Made by a program: the position numbers and the translations under genes. DNA of 58,351 nucleotides from positions 149,277 to 207,627 of the forward strand of contig NW_003546337.1 in the NCBI RefSeq assembly GCF_000090795.2. Direction: 5' to 3'. This stretch comes from Amphimedon queenslandica (taxonomy: Eukaryota > Porifera > Demospongiae > Haplosclerida > Niphatidae). Of this stretch, positions 52,015 through 58,351 are shown piece after piece. The notes beneath the pieces were generated by a model. That model had not been told where the DNA came from, made no database searches, and was given only the letters and a program-made list of their open reading frames with translations. Position 1 is the stretch's first letter. Each line of letters starts with the position of its first letter.

Positions 52015-53073
52015 AACTGGAGGGAGAGAGAGTGAGAGAGATCAAGTTTAAATATTTACATACAGTCTTGCTGTAATGAGACATGAGGTAGTGTGTGTTT
52101 AACAAACAACCAAAGGAATCACAAAACAAAATGAACACACACACTCACACACAATGCCTCATCTCTACCCCACATTATAAATACCACCACCATGGAGACA
52201 AAACATAGAGAGAAAGAGATATATGAACAGTATGTTATACACTGCCAGGAGTGCATGGTCCCCCCACTACAAAGACTGTTCATAGTTCCTGCCACAGTTT
52301 CAATTAGCTCTTGTTCTGGTAAGATAAGTAGCCCCACCAAAAACTGGCACAACACCCACACATGTACATGTACATAATTAAAAGAGAGAGAGAAGAGGAT
52401 TGCAGCAATATACCAAGAGAGAGAGAGAGAGGGAGAGAAATGATTTATTTTATTTTGTTATAAGTTGCTAATTACTCACATACACTGGTCATACAGTATC
52501 GCTACTTATCACCTACCATTAAACACAAATACCTACCCCTTCCAACCCTTTTAAAGCCTACCTTCAAAGAGAGAGGAGAGGAGGCTTCTCTTCACAAAAA
52601 CAAACCAAGCAAGCTCCTGAACAGCAAGAAAGGGAGAGATAGAAAGAGAACCAATTTAAATATATAGTCCTGTTTAATCTCCCTAGTCCTCTGTGGTGGC
52701 AAAAGGGTTCTTTATCTGTCTCCCAGGACTACAGCAAGAGCTCTTTCTCCTTAATGTGTGTTTGGGGGATATTAGCGCGCCAAATTGGTGAGGAGCAGAA
52801 ACCAGTGCTGAGATTAGTGTGTGGCTAAACACACAGAAGGAACCAAAAGTGTAGGAGGAGGAATGATGGGGCAAGAAGGAAGAAGGACAGACTCGACTCG
52901 CCTCAAGGAGGAGATGAAGTGATTCAAGTGAAGGAAGGAAGAGGAGGAGAAATGGCGGTCAGTTTATGAGGGAAGGAAGAGGTTCGGCCATTTAACCACC
53001 AAAGATGCTGCTCTAGTGCGCATGCGCAGAAACCACGTGACACATTGTGAGCACACTTGTCACTTGAGAGACC
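52015..53073. promoter_or_regulatory. Divergent promoter region, DYRK1 / fibrillarin
   Basis: About 1 kb between divergent ATG codons. A perfect NRF1-type palindrome TGCGCATGCGCA is at 53017-53028 and an E-box CCACGTGAC at 53033-53041, 46 and 35 bases before the fibrillarin ATG. A near-identical GCG-rich site occurs in the PFDN2 bidirectional promoter. 52380-52990 is purine-rich on the plus strand (AAGGAAGGAAGAGGAGGAG) and probably includes non-coding 5' exons of DYRK1. No coding exon was recognised. Confidence 0.6.
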
Positions 53074-54690
53074 ATGCCAAGTGAGTGATTCACATTATAG
53101 CTGCCATTGTAATGTAATGTATTTTGTGTTCATTATTGACTGTATTCTCTATATTTTAATGTTTTTGTGGTTACTGTATTATTGCATATCTATAGGCTTA
53201 TTTAACTTTAAAATATTTTAACGATATCTCATAATACTGATTTTAATGTAATTTTTTTAATTTTTAGGTTACGATAGAGGTGGCGGACGAGGTGGTAGAG
53301 GAGGAGGAAGGGGAGGACGAGGTGGAGGGAGAGGAGGATTTAGAGGAGGGAGGGGAGGAGGAGGGGGCGGAGGAAGAGGAGGTAACATCAATTAATAACT
53401 TACGATTAATTAATTAAATATTATTAATAAAGGGTTTAAGAGTCCAGGACGAGGGAGAGGCAGAGGAGGAGGAGGAATGAGAGGAGGGAAGAAGGTGGTG
53501 ATTGAGCCTCACAGACACGAGGGAGTGTTTATATGCCGTGGGAAAGAGGACGCTCTTGTTACCAAGAACATGGTCCCTGGAGAAGCCATTTACGGAGAAA
53601 AGAGGATTAGCGTTGAATCTGTAATCATCAACTGATCCGCCATATTGTTTTATCTCTTCTCCTTTATAGGGAGTTGAAGGATCAACTGATAAAGTTGAGT
53701 ACAGAGTATGGAATCCTTTTCGGAGCAAACTTGCGGCGGCCATTTTGGGTGGAGTTGATAACATACACATAGGTCCTGGTTCAAAGGTTCTGTACCTTGG
53801 AGCCGCCTCCGGTACTACAGTGTCACATGTATCGGATATCGTTGGACCTGTGAGTGGGTCTGGTTTATAGGTGTAGTTTATGTATTTGAACTAGGATGGT
53901 CTTGTCTATGCTGTGGAGTTCTCTCATAGAAGTGGGCGGGACCTAATCAACGTTGCTAAGAAACGGACAAACATCATCCCAATCATTGAGGACGCTAGAC
54001 ACCCACACAAATACAGGATGCTAATGGGTAGGTGTGGCTTTAAATAATAAATGGATATGGCTCATATTTAACCCGTTGTCTCTTTGGTGGTAGTCTTTAA
54101 AGTGGCTGTTCACCCAGATGGGCAACGGATAGTAAATGGTTGTAACGACTTTGTGTACCCAGTCCATTTTATACTGAGATACATCTTCATAAGCAACCTA
54201 CACATCAGATAGAATTATTATTATTATTATTATGTTGAATTAATGTTAAATGTGATTTCATTTATTTCAAGGTATGGTGGATACAATATTTGCTGACGTT
54301 GCTCAGCCCGATCAGGCTAGGATAGTCGGTATCAACGCTCTTCACTTTTTAAAGAACCAGGGACACTTTGTCATCTCCATTAAGGTAATGAAGAAAACTT
54401 AAATATTTCAAATTACAGGCAGTATACCTGCAGCTGCTCTGCTAGTTTAAATTACTCAGTTGTTTATATAGGCCAATTGTATAGACAGTACTGCTGAACC
54501 TACTAAGGTGTTTGCTGGGGAAGTGAAGAAGTTGCAGGCTGACAATCTAAGGCCTAAAGAGCAAATCACATTAGAGCCTTATGAGCGTGATCATGCGGTT
54601 GTGGTCGGGGTATTTAGGTGGGTCTCGTTTATTCTGTCTGTGGTACAATCATTCTAATTCTTTAGGCCTATCAAGAAATCAATAACATAA
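53074..54690 (+). CDS. FBL: Fibrillarin, box C/D snoRNP 2'-O-methyltransferase
   Basis: Nucleolar SAM-dependent methyltransferase that 2'-O-methylates rRNA guided by C/D snoRNAs. Eight exons join in phase: 53074-53080 (7 bases), 53268-53381, 53433-53620, 53670-53849, 53895-54027, 54272-54384, 54472-54617 and 54666-54690, giving about 301 residues. Exons 2-3 encode the Gly/Arg-rich domain ([11 protein letters not shown] ... [12 protein letters not shown]). The catalytic domain follows: [40 protein letters not shown] (SAM-binding loop), [51 protein letters not shown] and [12 protein letters not shown]. Length and order match animal fibrillarins. The tiny first exon (ATG CCA A) is supported by the AGT Ser codon formed across the junction. 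Intron 5 carries a probable H/ACA snoRNA. Confidence 0.97.
54072..54207 (+). ncRNA. Probable H/ACA box snoRNA in fibrillarin intron 5
   Basis: Hairpin 1 is closed by CCGTTG (54073-54078) and CAACGG (54123-54128). An upper stem GGTG/CACC ends exactly 14 bases before the H box, as in guide RNAs. The H box ATAGTA (ANANNA) is at 54129-54134. Hairpin 2 is closed by GGTTG (54138-54142) and CAACC (54194-54198), with an upper GTGTA/TACAT stem (about 17 bases from the ACA, a little long). ACA is at 54202-54204, three bases before the proposed 3' end. Length of about 136 bases is normal for the class. The intron (244 bases) is longer than most neighbours. The rRNA target is not assigned; a conserved intronic element or chance folding remain possible. 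Confidence 0.6.
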
Positions 54691-54828
54691 CTGATTTATT
54701 ATTATTTTAATTTACCATTAATTACTACTAACTAACCCAAGCCCCACCTTTACATAATTATTACATCATTATTAGCGAAGCACAGGTCGTTTAATTCATT
54801 CATTCCTTAGTGACTAATTATAGCAAAC

Positions 54829-55908
54829 ATGCAGGGAGTCAATGTATCACTTACAGCAGCAAAGAGAATGTTCGAAAACGTTTTGGGAGAGTCTAGCAAA
54901 GAGCTTCAAGAAGCAGTCTCACCTGTACTTCCTTCATTTTATCGTTTGTTGTGTCAAAAGGCTCTTATACCGGGTGAAAATGTCGCTCGAAATGTTGACT
55001 TCGACGCCATTTTGGAAGACTATAAAAACTGTATAGAACGATTCGATGAGGTTTACCAGTTGCGGGAGCACTGTTTGAAATTCCTGGAAGTACTTGAGAT
55101 GTTAAAGAAGCCTGATATTGCAGAAGAACTGCGTAAGAGATGGGAAGAGAAGATTCAAAAACGAGCAAGAATAGAATTCAGACTTACAAAACCTGCTCCA
55201 CCCCAACAACCTACACCTTTAGTACCAAGCATATCACCTCCATCATTGCAGCATAACACTCCTCTGCTAAATGATCCAAACCGCTGGGAAAGAAATCTTT
55301 CTACAGGCACATTACCATCATGGAGTGGCCAAGTAAACAGTGATCCCAAACAAAAAATCTTCTTTAAATATGACATGAGTGGTTCTTGTACCACTAATGG
55401 TCATCATGACGAAAGTCATAATGAAAGCCATGAAGAAACACCCGTTATGCCCTTTCCCGCTCTAGTTTCAAATCAAACCGTACCTCATGACGACGATTCT
55501 CTCTCTACCCATAGTTCCATTTCTACTTCCGTAATGCATTCTAGGCCTGAGCAGCAGCAAACCTCATCAAATGAGGTTAACATTACCAATAATACCAACA
55601 ACCATGAGGAGAGAGAAGAGGAAGTTGAAGGGACTCAGCAATTAAATGCACACGGAATAAATGATGCATACATTCATAGTATCAATAAGACAACTGCTGT
55701 TAAGGAAGATAATGGTCTTCGAAAAAGAGAGAAAGGAGCGAAAGCCAAAGGACATGAAGCTTCATATGATGAACACATGGTTACTACTTTTTGTAAACTA
55801 ATAGAAAATCTGAATCAGCAACACTTTCAGCACGTGGAAAGAGTATTGATGTTATTGGTGATTTTATTTTTCTTTGCTATGTTATGTTCCTATTTTTTGT
55901 ATCATTGA
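54829..55908 (+). CDS. Tail-anchored protein with death-fold-like N-terminus (MAVS-like architecture)
   Basis: Single-exon frame of 359 residues. Residues 1-115 are predicted all-helical: VLPSFYRLLCQKALIPGENV and CLKFLEVLEMLKKPDIAEEL resemble helices 2-3 and 6 of CARD/DED death folds (leucine spacing, and a final F-L-E-x-L ... P-x-I-A-E-x-L like CARD helix 6). Residues 118-160 are Pro-rich, 180-330 are low-complexity, Asn/Ser/His/Glu-rich and probably disordered. Residues 336-359 (ERVLMLLVILFFFAMLC ...) form one hydrophobic segment at the extreme C-terminus, a tail anchor facing the helical domain to the cytosol. CARD, Pro-rich linker and tail anchor is the layout of MAVS, the mitochondrial antiviral adaptor. 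Homology is not shown; a different helical domain is possible. It lies 138 bases after the fibrillarin stop on the same strand and is intronless among intron-rich neighbours. Confidence 0.65.
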   Translation: MQGVNVSLTAAKRMFENVLGESSKELQEAVSPVLPSFYRLLCQKALIPGENVARNVDFDAILEDYKNCIERFDEVYQLREHCLKFLEVLEMLKKPDIAEELRKRWEEKIQKRARIEFRLTKPAPPQQPTPLVPSISPPSLQHNTPLLNDPNRWERNLSTGTLPSWSGQVNSDPKQKIFFKYDMSGSCTTNGHHDESHNESHEETPVMPFPALVSNQTVPHDDDSLSTHSSISTSVMHSRPEQQQTSSNEVNITNNTNNHEEREEEVEGTQQLNAHGINDAYIHSINKTTAVKEDNGLRKREKGAKAKGHEASYDEHMVTTFCKLIENLNQQHFQHVERVLMLLVILFFFAMLCSYFLYH

Positions 55909-56078
55909 CATTTTTAAAATTAGTTTGTGTCCTTAAAGTAAAACTATCATCAGAGATTTAATCATACAGTTAACATTAGTAAGGAGGATTAACTGCAGGA
56001 GACTATAAAGAATATACATGTACGTGATATATATGTGCATGTAGTAGATCTAGTGGTATATTTATTGTATATTTCTAC

Positions 56079-56231
56079 GGGAGAGAGACTGAAACAAATG
56101 GAAGAATTACAAGCTAGACTCTCAATAATGAAGAACGAGCTAGAACAAAAGAACACACTATAGCTAATCAGAAGCTAAAACAGATGGTACATGATCAACA
56201 AGAAAAGAAGATAACATTGCAGGAAATGTAG
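56079..56231 (+). pseudogene. Broken coiled-coil gene fragment
   Basis: Two coding-looking pieces in different frames: ERLKQMEELQARLSIMKNEL followed by EQKNT, then a stop, and after a shift ANQKLKQMVHDQQEKKITLQ ending at TAG 56229-56231. The heptad-like pattern looks like a real coiled coil, but no intact frame or splice sites join the pieces. I read it as a decayed copy of a larger gene; a parent was not recognised. Confidence 0.45.
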
Positions 56232-56427
56232 GAGGCTGGCTCTAAGGTATGGTGAATGTGAGTGTGGGCTGGGTGTAAAAATGGTAATTACCAATTACCA
56301 TTTTGTTACTATTGTTATCGTAAATTAGTTAACATTATTTTAATATAATTGTTCTTGCAATTGAGGCGCTTGCTCAAGAATTGTGTAAAATTGCAAACTT
56401 TCTCCCATTTACTCAATGATTTAAAAA

Positions 56428-58351
56428 TTAATAGTCAGCAGTCGGAGCAGTTGATGATCCAGTAGGAGGACTAGCTGCAGTAATGGTGTGTCCTGCAGGT
56501 AAAGAATATGCCACATTCTCTTGTACATTAACAATTGAATCAACTGCTGCATATGCTTCATTAGGTACTGAAGGAATTGATGATATATTACCTAAAACTG
56601 TCATTTCTTTTTCATGAGCAGATTTTTTATTTTCTGAATCAAAACGAGTAATATAAATATAAATACTTACTACATACTTTTTTTGAAGTAAAGACATTGT
56701 AGAACAGTAATGATAAGTATTATAACTAGTATCAGTAATATAAATATACTGATTGCTATACCAGCAATAGCCCCACCTGATAATCCTATAATTATAAACA
56801 GAAAATAAACTGAAAAATAAAAACAATAACATTAACCTGAAGTTTGAGGTGTAGTGGTAGGAGTATTAATGATAGAACCAGTAGCAGTTGATATGCTAGG
56901 AGTAACTGATGTAGTAATGATAGATGTAGGAGTATTAGGGATAACAGTGTCATTTGGATCTGCAGGACCACTGATTAATAAAGGAGTTGCTGTAATTCTA
57001 ACGAGCCCAATATCTGCAGGATTGTTGTAATCACTTCCAATAACAACCAATGGGAGATGAAGATGATCCATGGTCAATGTAATGGTTGTGTTTGAGGTTA
57101 AGGAATCAAGTTGAGGTCGAATAATACTCTCACTGATTAATTCTGTTTCATTCACTAGAGCAACAATTACAAAGCAACCAGTCGATAGCCTGCCATTAGC
57201 AAAATGACAAATAATTCTCAGTTGATAGCCATGGAGTGAAGCACTAATGCTTTGAAGACTTGATGTAACTAATGGAGAAATTTAGAGAAATGAGCTTTAA
57301 TAGTAGCAAGAGAATTGATTATTGAATTTAAATACACAAGTGATCAAGGCATATACCTCCACATCACTGAGTAATGCAGTAGATGTTTTTTTTTTGAAAG
57401 GGGACAATCTGTTATTCATTTGATAATTTATTCAATGAAACTTACTCTAGACTAAACAATATCTGTTGTTGTATCAGTACACATGCAACAAGTTATTCCA
57501 TGCATATAGACTAACTTATTCTCCTTTCTGGGCTAGCCTCTGAAACACCAACATCATTCACAGCAGCAATAGATACCATATAATCTTCATCATACTCTAT
57601 ACTACCATTACTGAAAGAGATAATGCCTTTACTATCATGTAATTGGGTGTTTTCAACTGGAATCATCAACGAAATATTATTAGAAGAATATTGAACTCTT
57701 AGCATAAGAGAATAGAAAATGACTGGATAAACAGTGCATGTTATAGGAGCCTGGAGGAGAGAGTAGATTTTACTTATTATTAAGACAATTCAATTACATT
57801 GAAGGTGAGTGTTATTAATGGAGTGGCATTAGAGTCAAAAGAGACCAATGAACTATTAATAGTTGTAGTACTAGGAACTGTGAGAAGGAGAGAGAAATGA
57901 ACTTCATATATGACACATTGAATCATCTATAAACTAATAACAGACTACATCATATATACATGTAGACTCACCATCAGGTAGTGTTAATGTGAGAACTCCT
58001 GACTCATTACTGCTGCCAGCTCCATTGACTGTCCTTATAGTAAAGTTGTACTCTTCACACTCAAGACTTGTGTTGCCCTTGTAAATGTAACTCGTCATAT
58101 TCTGATTTAGGAGAACATTCTCAATAGTAGCTTTACTGGCAGTGGGTCTAATCGAGATAGAGTAGTTGAATGGAAAGGAGAAGGAAATTGGAATCCATGA
58201 GAGATTAAAAGAGTGAATGCCAGAGATAGAAGAATTGAAACCAAACACTGGATCTGGTGGACCTAAACAAACAAACAGCACACGTTTTGGAATATTAGGA
58301 CAATAGAATGTATACCATAAAGTGTAAGTGTTGCTGCATTGCTTGCTAGTG
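56428..58351 (-). CDS. Fibronectin type III single-pass receptor, 3' part
   Basis: Cell-surface protein, incomplete at its N-terminal side, where the gene runs off the window. Exons seen: 58351-58316 (partial), 58262-57972, an exon near 57868-57800, one near 57752-57520, about 57270-56837, 56776-56678 and 56633-56428 (stop 56428-56430). 58262-57972 encodes an FN3 module starting GPPDPVFGFNSS, with FNLSWIPI and YNFTIRTVNGAGSSNESG. The next FN3 has YMVSIAAVNDVGVSEASPE. A membrane-proximal Thr/Pro-rich stalk follows (TSIITTSVTPSISTATG), then the transmembrane segment AIAGIAISIFILLILVIILI and a cytoplasmic tail of about 75 residues starting KKK. The tail has Tyr motifs NEAYAAV and NVAYSL and ends SSTAPTADY. 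Several N-glycosylation sequons occur. A ligand cannot be guessed; such FN3 receptors are numerous in sponges. Confidence 0.8.

Noticed and set aside
53414..53770. 118-residue minus-strand frame
   Set aside because: Antisense of fibrillarin exons 3 and 4, whose reading is unambiguous.
54385..54471. Second snoRNA candidate in fibrillarin intron 6
   Set aside because: The ATGAAGA and CTGC sequences do not match C (RTGATGA) and D (CTGA) boxes with terminal pairing.

Overview
The window looks like the intron-rich, AT-rich genome of a sponge, most likely a demosponge such as Amphimedon. This rests on gene content: a Bar/Bsh-type ANTP homeobox, an inositol trisphosphate receptor, dysbindin, DYRK1, fibrillarin and a fibronectin-III receptor. 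It also rests on short phase-consistent GT-AG introns, many only 45-100 bases long. No tRNA, rRNA, CRISPR or prokaryotic operon signal was seen. The species call is inference and was not checked by search.

Layout. 1-18322 (+) holds the 3' part of the delta-COP (ARCN1) gene. Its seven visible exons are scattered among huge introns filled with repeats: a ~150-bp terminal-inverted-repeat element (MITE-like), 61-bp tandem arrays, a ~177-189-bp satellite, and CT, TTA and TG microsatellites. 18323-20546 is repeat-rich and gene-free. 20547-21963 (-) is a two-exon Bar/Bsh-like homeobox gene with an EH1 Groucho-recruitment motif, followed by a quiet 22.0-25.9 kb stretch. 25926-28446 (-) is a serine-rich protein of unknown role that shares a 47-bp bidirectional promoter with prefoldin subunit 2 (28494-29081, +).

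29237-38000 is compact: CCDC191-like (-), dysbindin (-), a PRA1/RABAC1-like Rab acceptor (-) and, head to head with it, PSMD9 (+). 37984-46925 (-) is a divergent IP3 receptor with dozens of small exons, a 33-base assembly gap and an unusual pore sequence. 47403-52014 (-) is a DYRK1/minibrain kinase, divergent from fibrillarin (53074-54690, +) across a promoter with a perfect NRF1-type palindrome and an E-box. Fibrillarin intron 5 appears to contain an H/ACA snoRNA. 54829-55908 (+) is a single-exon gene encoding an N-terminal helical, death-fold-like region and a C-terminal membrane anchor, an architecture like MAVS. 56428-58351 (-) is the 3' end of a fibronectin-III single-pass receptor gene.

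Most genes are housekeeping or cell-biology genes with no single shared pathway. COPI coat, PRA1 and dysbindin all act in membrane traffic. PSMD9 and prefoldin act in protein assembly. Fibrillarin and the putative snoRNA both belong to rRNA modification. The least explained items are the MAVS-like gene, the altered IP3R pore with duplicated exon ends, the intronic snoRNA, and the relation between the MITE ends and the tandem arrays.
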